Below are positions 1 through 12,033 of a stretch of 64,000 nt of DNA, piece by piece. Origin of the DNA: Leptospira biflexa. GTDB lineage: Bacteria > Spirochaetota > DYNZ01. Each line of letters begins with the position of its first letter. Within the stretch, counting starts at the first letter, position 1. A program made the position numbers and the translations under genes. The DNA is taken from positions 1-64,000 of the forward strand of contig DYNZ01000005.1 of assembly GCA_020720805.1 (NCBI GenBank), read 5' to 3'. Under the pieces are notes generated by a model that was given only the letters and a program-made list of their open reading frames with translations, had not been told where the DNA came from and ran no database searches.

Positions 1-184
1 TCGGGTTTTCTACCAATAAGCATCGATGCTTCGATAAACTTGTATGGTGAGCCTGCGATGCATCGAGCTTGTCGAGATGTCGAACCACAGCACAAGATTT
101 ACTTCGACAAGCTCAGTACAAGTGATCGGTTGGGCAATGCCATAACCGCGTCCTTTTGGTACAAAGTCCATTACAAACAGTATA
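1..184 (+). repeat. Element B copy 1, uninterrupted, with a scrap of element A at its left edge
   Basis: Bases 1-9 match the interior of element A (TCGGGTTTT). They are followed at about base 11 by a full element B that runs to the terminal TATA at 181-184. Element B is about 174 bp here. It starts ACCAATAAGCATCGATGC and ends CAAAGTCCATTACAAACAG-TATA. It carries an internal inverted repeat (GAGCTTGTCGA against TCGACAAGCTC) and the palindromic GGTT..AACC segment near its right end. It contains no plausible ORF. This copy shows the empty site CGATAAACTTG, which is split by an A element in the copy at 7157-7435. The right half of the host A element is missing, so this locus is a remnant. Confidence 0.8.
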
Positions 185-196
185 GCACGTGCGCAT

Positions 197-228
197 AAAA
201 AAAGGCTGCCCGCAGGCAGCCTTTTTTA
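197..228 (-). terminator. Rho-independent terminator of the LysM lipoprotein gene
   Basis: A perfect 7-bp stem GGCTGCC / GGCAGCC with a 4-base loop is flanked by A and T runs on both sides. Read on the minus strand, the stem is followed by a run of T residues. It lies 28 bases past the stop of the LysM lipoprotein gene. Its symmetry could also stop plus-strand transcription leaving the repeat. Confidence 0.88.
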
Positions 229-255
229 TCATGTTCATAAATCAATCAAGAGGGT

Positions 256-1680
256 TTATTGGCCTGTTGTCGAACCATTTTTCATCTCTGCCTGTAGCTT
301 AGCCAGCTCCTCTTTTGCAGCCTTTTCAGGAATCAGATTTTCAGGAATCTTCAAATCCTTTGGTGGAATCACAAAAACCTGGTTAGGATAGATCAAATCT
401 GGATCCTTAATCTGCACCTGATTTACCCTGTAAATCTTTGGCCAGAGACGAATATCCTTGTAATAGTGAACGGCAAGCCTCCATAAAGTCTGCTTATTGC
501 GACGCTGCCATTTAACTGTATGTTTTGGCGCCTTTTCCAGGGATGCCCAGAAAGCAACTATACCCTCCAGCTCCATAATGCGCGCTTCCACACCCTGCTT
601 CTTCTTGTTCTGCGCATCAAGCTCCTGCTGTTTCTTTCTAGCCAGAATAGCGGACTCTTCGCCGATCACCTGTTCAGCCAGACGGTACGCCTCTTCAGAT
701 TGTGAGTAGGCGTCATCAAAGCGCTTGTCTGTCAGCGAAGTCTCCGCAGACTTGAGGCTCTCTTTGGCACCATTGAGCTCATCCTTCTTTTCTGTGGCGG
801 CAAAGGACTTTTCAGCCTGGGAAACCTTTTCCCGGGCTTCCTTCAGTTTATCTTCGGCGCGTCGCTGCTTTGTAACAAACAGAGCGTCATCGGCGTTGAT
901 TTTTGCCTCTTTTAGCTCTGCCAGGGCTTTTTTCAACTTCATATCGCTTGTAAGAGACTTAGATTCTGCAGCCTTTGAGCGTGCAGTCTGTAATTTTTCC
1001 GGGGCATACTGCTTTCCGCCCAATGATTCAGCATTCAAGATGGTTTTTTCTACATTGCTGATGGAATTATTAATATCTGGTACCTGCTCTCCGCATATGG
1101 TTCGAGCTTGCAATGCCAGCTTATCTGCCTCTGCAGCCAGATCATGAGCCCCATCTGCCTCTTTTATAACCTGCTCATATTTCTTCGCGTCGCTATCTTT
1201 TTCCTTGTTAGCGACATCGAACAGCTCTTTTGCCTTCTTGAATTTTTCTTCAGACTCTGCGTACTTCTTTTTAGCGTCGCTAAACTCCTTATTCGCGAAC
1301 ATCTCGGCATTGGCATCGTCCGCTGCCTGAATATGGGCTTTCGCTGTATTCATCATCTCCTGGGCACGTTTTTGCGCTAGGGCGGCCGAAGTGATCAATT
1401 CAGCCATTTCGGCCAATTTTTTTGCCTCAATCGCTTTTTTCTCGGCATCTTCCTTCTTTTCAGCAGCCACAAGATTATGGCCTTCATGAAGCGCCACTCT
1501 GGCTACGGAAAGCTTAGCTGAGGCGTAGGTAGCCGCACCCTTCTCTTCCGCTTTTATGATGGCCTTTTTCGCTTCGCCAAATTTTTCAATCGGCACAAAA
1601 TCCCCGCAGGAAACCATAAAGAGCAGCGCCGCTATAAGCAGCAACGCAATCTTATTGATAAAAAGTGTTCTCCGTTTCAT
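256..1680 (-). CDS. LysM-domain coiled-coil lipoprotein (LruA/LipL71-like architecture)
   Basis: This 474-residue protein starts with a lipoprotein signal peptide: basic KRR, a hydrophobic core and the lipobox FMVSC with Cys25. Residues about 30-370 are almost entirely Ala/Lys/Glu-rich helix with repeated EAKK/AEKK heptads, that is, a long coiled coil. Residues about 395-445 form a LysM module (LWRLAVHYYKD, then LIYPNQVFVIP), a fold that binds glycan of peptidoglycan. I infer an outer-membrane or inner-membrane lipoprotein that bridges to the cell wall. The arrangement resembles leptospiral LruA/LipL71 and treponemal LysM lipoproteins. The start is supported by a GAGGGATT element upstream. 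The gene is monocistronic, with a terminator right after it and about 180 bases of AT-rich sequence before it. Confidence 0.85.
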   Translation of the reverse strand: MKRRTLFINKIALLLIAALLFMVSCGDFVPIEKFGEAKKAIIKAEEKGAATYASAKLSVARVALHEGHNLVAAEKKEDAEKKAIEAKKLAEMAELITSAALAQKRAQEMMNTAKAHIQAADDANAEMFANKEFSDAKKKYAESEEKFKKAKELFDVANKEKDSDAKKYEQVIKEADGAHDLAAEADKLALQARTICGEQVPDINNSISNVEKTILNAESLGGKQYAPEKLQTARSKAAESKSLTSDMKLKKALAELKEAKINADDALFVTKQRRAEDKLKEAREKVSQAEKSFAATEKKDELNGAKESLKSAETSLTDKRFDDAYSQSEEAYRLAEQVIGEESAILARKKQQELDAQNKKKQGVEARIMELEGIVAFWASLEKAPKHTVKWQRRNKQTLWRLAVHYYKDIRLWPKIYRVNQVQIKDPDLIYPNQVFVIPPKDLKIPENLIPEKAAKEELAKLQAEMKNGSTTGQ

Positions 1681-1857
1681 AGTTGCTTCTCAATCCCTCG
1701 TTTATTTAAGAAAATTTATACATAATATGATAAAAAAATAGGTAATATATCTGACATCGAAACTTCGATGATTTGAATGTTACGATTTCTTGCGTATTCA
1801 GGTCAATAACAAAAAATCCTACCTATTATATTTGCTATTTCTAACCTTCTCTTAAAA

Positions 1858-2193
1858 TTATTTATAGGAAACCAGGGCTTGCTCTTCGCTTTCAAAGATT
1901 TCAAAAAATGATGTCAATTTTGTTAATTCGAAGACTTTCTTAACAGAAGCATAAACATTGATAATTTTTAGACTGCCTTGCAATTTTTTTAAATTAGATA
2001 GACTAGAGATCAATGCTCCGATTCCTGATGAATCGATATAAGAAACTTTTGCTAAATTGATTATAACATTCACTTTTTGCTCTTCAATCAGCTTACTAAT
2101 AATATCCTTGATTTCGGGTGCGTTATACAGGTCAATTTCTCCTCTTATGTCCAAAATGGTAATCTTTCCTGCATCTCTTCTTGAAATCTCCAT
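1858..2193 (-). CDS. STAS-domain anti-sigma factor antagonist (SpoIIAA type)
   Basis: This 111-residue single-domain protein has the STAS pattern: N-terminal strand, DLYNAPEIK, then INLAKVSYIDSSGIGAL. Ser56 in DSSGIG is the position phosphorylated by anti-sigma kinases in SpoIIAA/RsbV relatives. By family knowledge the unphosphorylated form binds an anti-sigma factor and frees a sigma factor or other partner. No cognate kinase, phosphatase or sigma gene lies beside it, so the partner is unknown. A strong GGAGGAG ribosome-binding site precedes the ATG. The gene stands alone between the LysM lipoprotein and tgt. Confidence 0.88.
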   Translation of the reverse strand: MEISRRDAGKITILDIRGEIDLYNAPEIKDIISKLIEEQKVNVIINLAKVSYIDSSGIGALISSLSNLKKLQGSLKIINVYASVKKVFELTKLTSFFEIFESEEQALVSYK

Positions 2194-2352
2194 AAAATCG
2201 AAACTCCTCCTACACTATTCCATGGTTCAAACTGTGGAAATAATATCGCGGTGGCTACCATTTTTTTTCTCAACCGGGGCCGGTAGAGAAACGAAAGCCC
2301 TTATAGAGAAACTCCAATCGGGGTTAGCTGTCAACAAAAATTCAAACTGATT

Positions 2353-5858
<3,506 letters not shown>

Positions 5859-5873
5859 AAATATCCCTTCTAA

Positions 5874-6926
5874 TTAAATTTCTTGATAAAGAATTTTGTT
5901 AAAAAAATCCTTCGCATAAGCCAGCGCCTGCTCTTTCGACCTAATCGTTCCAGATTCTTCCAGTTGGCGAATCTCCGCCATCAATTTACCCATAAAGCCA
6001 TGAAAGCTAGCAGATGACAAAAAAGCATCATCTAGCGATATATTGCGGATAATAGCTGCCGCAGTAACTGTACGCCGCATCCGCTTTTCCATCCGCTTAT
6101 TAAAATCCACTTCATTACCTGGTTTGACCCAAGGGATCTGATCGGTAATCTCTCCCCTGGTCAGATGGAAATAACGTACCTGCCAACGCATCTCATACCG
6201 CGACAATAACGTAAAGTAACCCTGACGCGCTTCGCCCAGACCATAGACATCGCTAGCACCTACCCGGGAACGATAGCAGAAATGAAGATGGCCGCACAGG
6301 ACAACAACTGGCTGCACCTGATCCACCAGACTGGTAATAGCAGGATTGCCAAAGCTGCATTTTCTATCGTGCTTATCAAGATAGGGAGGTTCGTGGAGGA
6401 GCATCAGATCAATCTTTTCCCTCGTGCCCACCTGGAGCGCCCGCAGACGTTCCTGCTCTTGCATATATTTGGGCAACAGATCCTGATCTGGCATTTTCCG
6501 TTTGCTGACAATCTTGCCGAGAGCCAGAATCGATATATTGTCGACTAGCGATAGGCTTCCCTGCTCCATCAAAAAAAAATTTTCTACAAAAATATCACCG
6601 GCGATAATCTGGTCGGCCAGAGAAAAATCTTCATGATTGCCCTGAATGGCGTAGACAGGAAGAGTAAATTTTTTTTGCTTGTGCAGATAGGGAAAAAATT
6701 GCTCCACCGGATTCCGGTGCTTCTGGATTAGCCATCTCTCCTTCGAAGTCAGCGAATCCAGTTTTTCAATATTATAAATCCCCACATCCCCAGCATGGAG
6801 CCCAAACGCAACCCTTCCACCCAGAGCAGAAGCAATTTCCTGAGCCTTCTTGATAATCTCTTCAAGCACATCGAGACTGGAGTGACTGTCCGCGACTGCC
6901 AAAATAAAAGCCTGATCAACCGCCAT
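5874..6926 (-). CDS. Calcineurin-like metallophosphoesterase
   Basis: This 350-residue protein shows all five metallophosphatase motifs: Asp13-x-His15 (ADSHS), Asp47 (HAGDVG), GNHE around Asn97-His98, His178 (LLLHEPP) and GHLH at about 212-215. The two-metal site is therefore intact. The substrate cannot be read from sequence; relatives act on nucleotides, phosphoproteins or nucleic acids. There is no signal peptide, so it is probably cytoplasmic. The C-terminal 90 residues carry KR-rich helices (KRMEKRMRR) that may bind RNA or a partner. It is the first gene of the operon with rnr and tgt, which would suit an RNA-related role (inference). An AAGGAA ribosome-binding site supports the ATG. Confidence 0.85.
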   Translation of the reverse strand: MAVDQAFILAVADSHSSLDVLEEIIKKAQEIASALGGRVAFGLHAGDVGIYNIEKLDSLTSKERWLIQKHRNPVEQFFPYLHKQKKFTLPVYAIQGNHEDFSLADQIIAGDIFVENFFLMEQGSLSLVDNISILALGKIVSKRKMPDQDLLPKYMQEQERLRALQVGTREKIDLMLLHEPPYLDKHDRKCSFGNPAITSLVDQVQPVVVLCGHLHFCYRSRVGASDVYGLGEARQGYFTLLSRYEMRWQVRYFHLTRGEITDQIPWVKPGNEVDFNKRMEKRMRRTVTAAAIIRNISLDDAFLSSASFHGFMGKLMAEIRQLEESGTIRSKEQALAYAKDFFNKILYQEI

Positions 6927-7156
6927 AGCGAAATTCCTTTATGCGCGCGACACAGAAACAATTCATTTTTACAAGCCCTTCCCGTTTGCTATACTGCATA
7001 GAAATGGTTCTTCTTACATTTTGGTGTTTCGGAAATCCCAGCACAAACTACATTAACTTTTTAGCCAAATTTTCTGCTTGCGCAAAATTCGGCATGCTGT
7101 GCATACACATCTCAATCAGAATCTGTTTTCCATATCACCAATTTTTTGTAAATTCG

Positions 7157-7435
7157 TATACCAATAAGCATCGATGCTTCGATATACTCGAAACACTTTG
7201 GTTCTCGGGTTTTATACTGGCTAAAGGGTGCGTCGACATCGCTGGCATTGCCTTGCGATATCCGAAAACCAAAATGCCTTTAGTATAAACTTGGATGGTG
7301 AGCCTGCGATGCATCGAGCTTGTCGAGATGTCGAACCACAGCACAAGATTTACCTCGACAAGCTCAATACAAGTGACCGGTTTGGCAATGCCAAAACCGC
7401 GTCCTTTTGGCACAAAGTCCATTGCAAACAGTATA
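7157..7435 (+). repeat. Nested repeat: element B copy 2 interrupted by element A
   Basis: The outer element B starts TATACCAATAAGCATCG at 7157 and ends ACAGTATA at 7435. At 7183-7287 it is split by a complete 105-bp element A (TATACTCGAAAC .. TTTAGTATA). Removing A and one TA restores CGATAAACTTGG, the intact sequence seen in copy 1 at about 41-52. The insertion thus duplicated TA, as IS630/Tc1-mariner-type transposition does. The ends of A are imperfect inverted repeats (TATACTCGAAACACTTTGG against TATACTAAAGGCATTTTGG). No ORF of its own. The 230 bases before it (6927-7156) hold no convincing gene. Confidence 0.88.
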
Positions 7436-7462
7436 ACAATCAAGATAGGATGATTTACAATC

Positions 7463-8239
7463 ATGACCGAGCAAAGTAAAGCCTTTTATCTATCAAGTCT
7501 CGGCCTGGTGACCGGGCTATTGAGCGCAACCCTTGGAATTGGAGGCGGAGTTATCGTTGTTCCCAGTTTGCGTACCTGGTTCTCGTTTAGCAACAAAGCG
7601 GCCGTTTATTTATCGCTGGTTACCATCGTGCCTGTCTCCCTGTACGGAGTCATTGGGCATTATCTGGTCAAACCGGACAATATCCTCTGGTTGCCGACCC
7701 TGTATCTAGTGATCGGATCCATCCTGGGAACAAAAATGGGTGTCAAAATCTTTCATCTTGTCAATGAAAAAATCCTGCGCTATCTCTTTATCCTCATCCT
7801 GGCCTACTCTGCCGCTAAAATGACACCCCTATGGGAGTTACTGCCGGTTACAGCAGATATTGATTATCTGTATCCAAAATTCTATTATTTTATTCTTTTT
7901 GGAATCGTTGCCGGAGCTTTCTCTTCGATTTTCGGCGTCGGCGGAGGGGTCGTCATCGTACCGGTTCTATCGCAGTTGTTTGGTCACAGCATAAACGAAG
8001 CGATCGCCTCATCACTGCTATTTATTCTGCCGACATCGTTATTGGGACTCTGGTTTCATCGCGGAGGTCAAAAAATTGAAAAAAGTATCATTATACCCTT
8101 AGCGATTTCTCCCATACTAGGAACAATCGTCGGCGCTTTTCTGGTAAATTATATGCCTGCATCTTTCTTGAAAAATCTTTTTGCTGTGGTGCAGATCTAT
8201 TTTGCTGTCAAACTCCTGCGCCTTCAGGAAAACAAATAA
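7463..8239 (+). CDS. TauE/SafE-family (TSUP) membrane transporter
   Basis: This 258-residue integral membrane protein has about eight hydrophobic segments and the duplicated signature of the family: LGIGGGVIVVP at 24-34 and FGVGGGVVIVP at 157-167. TauE/SafE proteins export or import sulfur anions (sulfite, sulfoacetate, sulfide-related compounds); the substrate here is not determinable. The start codon lies only 27 bases after the end of the nested repeat at 7157-7435, so the native promoter is either very short or lies inside the repeat. A weak AGGA element precedes the ATG. It is convergent with hldD (13-base gap). Confidence 0.87.
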   Translation: MTEQSKAFYLSSLGLVTGLLSATLGIGGGVIVVPSLRTWFSFSNKAAVYLSLVTIVPVSLYGVIGHYLVKPDNILWLPTLYLVIGSILGTKMGVKIFHLVNEKILRYLFILILAYSAAKMTPLWELLPVTADIDYLYPKFYYFILFGIVAGAFSSIFGVGGGVVIVPVLSQLFGHSINEAIASSLLFILPTSLLGLWFHRGGQKIEKSIIIPLAISPILGTIVGAFLVNYMPASFLKNLFAVVQIYFAVKLLRLQENK

Positions 8240-8252
8240 AAGAATCCAGAAA

Positions 8253-9227
8253 TCAGTCTCCTAAAAATTTATCGGACAACAAGTAACCGCGCACATAGTC
8301 CATAATTCCCTGCTCCAGAGAGTAAAGCTCCTGCGAATAGCCTGCAGCCACAATTTTTCGAGAGTCAGATTCGGTAAAATACTGGTATTTCGGCTGAAGA
8401 TAGCCAGGCATCTCCACATATTGGATCTTTTCCGGTTTGTCCATCGCTGTGAATACAGCGCGCACCAAATCGTTCCAGGATCGGGCTTTACCTGTACCAA
8501 TATTGAACAATCCGCCAATCTCGCGGTGTTGAAAAAAATGGATGGCCATCGCAACCGCATCCTTGATGTAGATAAAATCCCGCTTTTGCTCGCCATCTTT
8601 AAAATCGCTGCGATAGGAGCGAAATAGCTCAACATGCCCTGTATCCCGAATTTGCTCAAATGCCTTATGAACAACACTTCGCATATCATCCTTATGAGCC
8701 TCATTGGGACCATACACATTAAAAAATTTAAGTCCAACCTGCTGCGACAATAGCCCCTGCCTGCGCGCCCAAAGATCAAACATCTGCTTGGAATATCCAT
8801 ACATATTCAAAGGGCGTAACGTATGAATCTCGGATTCAATATCCGCATAACCCGATTCACCCAGACCATAAGTAGCGGCAGAGGAGGCATATATAAAACG
8901 GATGTTTCTTTCTGCGCAGAAGGAGGAGAGAATCCGAGTAAACTCAAAATTATTCTCAATAAGATAGGAGGCGTTCTTCTCTGTTGTGCTGGAACAGGCG
9001 CCCATGTGAAAAACACAATCTATCTCAGGCCACTCTTCATCCCATTGAATACGGTCGAGAAACTCATCCTTTTCCAGATAATCCGCGAAACGGAGAGCCC
9101 GCAGATTTTTCCACTTTTCGGACGAGCCAAGATGATCCACGATCAGGATGTTATCGATCCCCATCTCGTTCAATTTCCAGACTATGGCGCTTCCGATAAA
9201 CCCAGCACCTCCGGTTACGATGATCAT
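8253..9227 (-). CDS. hldD: ADP-L-glycero-D-manno-heptose 6-epimerase
   Basis: This 324-residue SDR-fold epimerase converts ADP-D-glycero- to ADP-L-glycero-D-manno-heptose, the heptose donor for LPS inner core. Seen: the NAD(P) motif TGGAGFIGS at 5-13, the ASSAATYG serine strand, the catalytic Tyr143-x3-Lys147 (MYGYSKQ), and family-specific blocks FFNVYGPNE and KDGEQKRDFIY. It is the last gene of a minus operon (parvulin, rhomboid, hldD; gaps of 23 and 18 bases). The other hld genes are not in the window. A GGAAGGA site precedes the ATG. It supports a heptose-containing LPS. Confidence 0.95.
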   Translation of the reverse strand: MIIVTGGAGFIGSAIVWKLNEMGIDNILIVDHLGSSEKWKNLRALRFADYLEKDEFLDRIQWDEEWPEIDCVFHMGACSSTTEKNASYLIENNFEFTRILSSFCAERNIRFIYASSAATYGLGESGYADIESEIHTLRPLNMYGYSKQMFDLWARRQGLLSQQVGLKFFNVYGPNEAHKDDMRSVVHKAFEQIRDTGHVELFRSYRSDFKDGEQKRDFIYIKDAVAMAIHFFQHREIGGLFNIGTGKARSWNDLVRAVFTAMDKPEKIQYVEMPGYLQPKYQYFTESDSRKIVAAGYSQELYSLEQGIMDYVRGYLLSDKFLGD

Positions 9228-9245
9228 ACTCTTGTCCTTCCTGAA

Positions 9246-10115
9246 TCAATTAAGATGGTCGCGGTCACGGCCGACACTGTCAAGAAATTTTCTCTCTTCC
9301 GGGGTCAGTGAGTGCAAACCATGACGGGCGATGCGATCCAATAGTTCATCAACCCGCTTCTCTGTCTCGGCAAATGTCCGCTCTGCAAACGAGGTTGGCT
9401 CCTTGCGATAATCCCGGATATGCACCACCTTTGCATCCGAAATCCCATCCCTGCGACGCTTTTTTCCGGAAAAAAATTTGCCCCAATTTTGACGCCGATA
9501 GATGATATACAAAAAACCGGCTAAAATTCCACCAAGATGACCGGCGTGGCTGATATTTCCGCCAACTCCGCCCATCACTCCAAAAAACGAGATAAACCCG
9601 AAAGCTGCCACAAACCATTTCATCTTCACGGGAAATAGAAAATAGATATAGACCATTCGATCAGGCCAACTCATAGCGCTGGCCAACAAAAGGCCAAATA
9701 GCGCTCCACTGGCGCCGATGGTGATGGAAAACCCGACACCAAATAACAGGTCAAGAATCAGGATAAAAATTCCGGCGCCAATACCACAGATCAGATAGTA
9801 TTTTAAGAACTGCCTGGTTCCCCAGACAATCTCCAACTCACGGCCAAACATCCAGATGCCGAGCATATTAAACAGGAGATGCATAATCTGTTCTGTGGAA
9901 TGGAGCCACATATAGGAAAAAACCTGATAGACCAGCCATTTTTCATAGGCCAACCGCGACAGACCGAAAAACAGCTCCATGGGAAGCTCCATGAGCCTGC
10001 TTAAAACCTGCAACAGGAACACAACAACATTTGCGATCAAGATCAGCTTGACTGCTGGCGGCATTACACCAGCAAAAAAGCTGTTCTCCTGGGTTTGGTA
10101 TGTATATCCTCTCAT
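9246..10115 (-). CDS. Rhomboid intramembrane serine protease
   Basis: This 289-residue protein has six hydrophobic segments between about residues 20 and 210. The catalytic dyad is visible: Ser136 in GASGALFG and His193 in HAGHLGGILAG. HLLFNMLG carries the oxyanion-side Asn, so the protease should be active. Rhomboids cut membrane proteins within the bilayer. The C-terminal 75 residues are charged and presumably cytosolic; no extra domain is recognisable there. It sits between a periplasmic parvulin lipoprotein and hldD, a context that suggests envelope quality control (inference). RBS AAAGGG. Confidence 0.92.
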   Translation of the reverse strand: MRGYTYQTQENSFFAGVMPPAVKLILIANVVVFLLQVLSRLMELPMELFFGLSRLAYEKWLVYQVFSYMWLHSTEQIMHLLFNMLGIWMFGRELEIVWGTRQFLKYYLICGIGAGIFILILDLLFGVGFSITIGASGALFGLLLASAMSWPDRMVYIYFLFPVKMKWFVAAFGFISFFGVMGGVGGNISHAGHLGGILAGFLYIIYRRQNWGKFFSGKKRRRDGISDAKVVHIRDYRKEPTSFAERTFAETEKRVDELLDRIARHGLHSLTPEERKFLDSVGRDRDHLN

Positions 10116-10138
10116 CGCTGCCCTTTGAATCCTGAGAC

Positions 10139-11683
10139 CTATTTATTATGCGGCTTGGGAGGCTGCGGCTGCTTCGCAGGCTTTTTCTCCTCGGTTGCCT
10201 TGAGCTTGTCTTTAAAGACCTCAAACTTGGCCTCACGCAAACGCTTCTCAATCCAGGAACGAACCAGTAGATTCTCCTGATTGCGCTGTAGTGTCAGACG
10301 AATCTGCTCTTTGACCTCATCATATTTTTTGGGTGGCAAAACTGGCTGTGGCCGCTGTCCCGGCTTGGGCTTGATCGTCGCAGGCCGATTTTTGGGGTTG
10401 TATCTGCGATCGTACTCCTCCCTAATCTGCTTTTCTGTTACAGGTAGCGCTGAAACTTTCAAGGTATCCAGAAAAGAACTTGCCAGAAAACGGTCAAAGG
10501 GGGCGCCCGCTAGCTCTTGCTTTTTGTACTCGCTCACAATATCCTGAAATTCGCCAGGCTCTTGGATCACCTTTTGTGAAAGCGTGTAGAATCTGTTAAA
10601 ATAGTCTATACCGCTTTGAAGGGTATCATCTTTCATCGATTTCAGGCTCTCTTCGATCTCTTTGGGATCTGAAATCTTTTTGCGCTGGTACAAACGGAAG
10701 TACTCCTCTAAAAATTGGGCACGGCTCTTCTCCAGCCCCATAAACGAAAATACCACCTCTGTACTCTTCCCTTTTCGAACAGCATCGACTGTTATCCATT
10801 TATTCGCTTTGGCCTGCAGTTTTGCGACAAAATCATCTGCGGCAGAACGGAAGGCATTTCTCTCAAAACTCTGCTTCTGCGCGGCCTCGGGAAAAATGGT
10901 ATTCACATTTTTCGGTGTCACTTTGGTTTTATCCTCAACCAGAATCACATGGTATCCGAATGGAGATTTCACCGGCTGGGTGACCTTACCGACTTCGGTG
11001 GTAAACGCTGCCTCGGCAAAGGGTTCTACCATCATATTTTTCCTGGTAAAGTAGCCCACGGAGCCACCCTTTCCCTTACTGGCATCTTCAGACATCATCT
11101 TAGCGATATCTGCAAAAGATCTCTTTTGCGTCAATAATGGATAGACCTTCATCGCCTTTGCCCTGGCCTGCTGATAGGCCTGCTCCTTTTCTCCAGGGGT
11201 CAAAGCCACCCGCTTCTGATTCACCAGCTTGGTATTTTCCACGCGAAACAGAATATGGCTGGCCTTTACCACATCCAGCTCGTACTGGGGATTTTTCTGA
11301 AACAACTCTCGCTGCTTCTTCTCAAAATCGGTAACCAGCAAACGGCGCCGCTCCATCTCCCACGATTTCTGAAACTCGCCCTTTTTTTCCAGAGAGCTTG
11401 CTCGACCTGCCCTGGCTGCCAAGTCGATAATGGCAATCTGGCGCAGGATATTTTCCTGATATCGTACATTGGACATGATATTTTTTTTCTGGAAAGGGTA
11501 GAATTGATCGATCCACTTCTCCAGGTCTTGCTGTTTCACCTGCTTATCCTCATATTTTGCCAGAGTCGGATTGCAGGCTGTGGCAGCTAAAGCCACCAGT
11601 GCCAGCGCCACCATCCCCTTGAATAAGGGGCGACTCCCCAAATACCATTTGTGAAAAGAGCTCTTTTTTGCATGAAAAGTCAC
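10139..11683 (-). CDS. Parvulin-type peptidyl-prolyl isomerase lipoprotein (SurA/PrsA-like)
   Basis: This 514-residue protein begins at GTG with a GAGGT element before it. Residues 1-37 form a lipoprotein signal (ALAATAC, Cys37). A SurA-like helical N-domain follows. A parvulin domain lies at about 160-265 with VKASHILFRVE, MSEDASKGKGGSVGYFTR, EAAF and SPFGYHVILVED, all standard parvulin blocks. The C-terminal half is helical with a Pro/Lys-rich tail. By family it chaperones outer-membrane or exported proteins during folding. It is the first gene of the operon with rhomboid and hldD. Whether it replaces SurA or PpiD in this organism cannot be said. Confidence 0.88.
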   Translation of the reverse strand: MTFHAKKSSFHKWYLGSRPLFKGMVALALVALAATACNPTLAKYEDKQVKQQDLEKWIDQFYPFQKKNIMSNVRYQENILRQIAIIDLAARAGRASSLEKKGEFQKSWEMERRRLLVTDFEKKQRELFQKNPQYELDVVKASHILFRVENTKLVNQKRVALTPGEKEQAYQQARAKAMKVYPLLTQKRSFADIAKMMSEDASKGKGGSVGYFTRKNMMVEPFAEAAFTTEVGKVTQPVKSPFGYHVILVEDKTKVTPKNVNTIFPEAAQKQSFERNAFRSAADDFVAKLQAKANKWITVDAVRKGKSTEVVFSFMGLEKSRAQFLEEYFRLYQRKKISDPKEIEESLKSMKDDTLQSGIDYFNRFYTLSQKVIQEPGEFQDIVSEYKKQELAGAPFDRFLASSFLDTLKVSALPVTEKQIREEYDRRYNPKNRPATIKPKPGQRPQPVLPPKKYDEVKEQIRLTLQRNQENLLVRSWIEKRLREAKFEVFKDKLKATEEKKPAKQPQPPKPHNK

Positions 11684-12033
11684 AATTTTACCTCTTACAA
11701 TTTCCTTTTATTTCTGTAGATTGCTATATTTTTTCCAATCGCTTTATCCGGTTGCTTCCAAAAGAGGTTTGCTCCTCCATTGGCCCTGCCCCAAAAGACC
11801 AATTTCAAAAGAATTTTTACGTTGGAAAGTGTAAAGAGCACTTTCGGCGCAATCAAATACTAATGATGAAAGACGGATAGGCCTATTCAGGGTCTCCACA
11901 TCAATCTATCGAATTCAATGAAATGTTCTCTCAAGATTGCTATTAAAAAAAATTGTTGCCAAATGTTTTTTTACCTGAACAATTGCGCCTGAGTATTCGC
12001 ATTCCCAGTACCGATGGAAGTAGGATTAGGAAC
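11684..12033. other. Divergent intergenic region, about 350 bases
   Basis: AT-rich spacer between the minus-strand parvulin gene and the plus-strand TPR gene; it presumably carries both promoters. I see no hairpin terminator, repeat or RNA gene. An in-frame upstream extension of the TPR gene to 11953 exists but lacks a ribosome-binding site and would bury the signal peptide, so I treat it as leader. Confidence 0.5.

Noticed and set aside
725-1147. Open frame of 140 codons opposite the LysM lipoprotein
   Set aside because: Shadow of the low-complexity coiled-coil gene on the other strand; no start signal and no family.
6941-7288. Open frame of 115 codons on the plus strand before the transporter
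   Set aside because: It runs into the nested repeat, has no ribosome-binding site or family pattern, and its end is repeat sequence.
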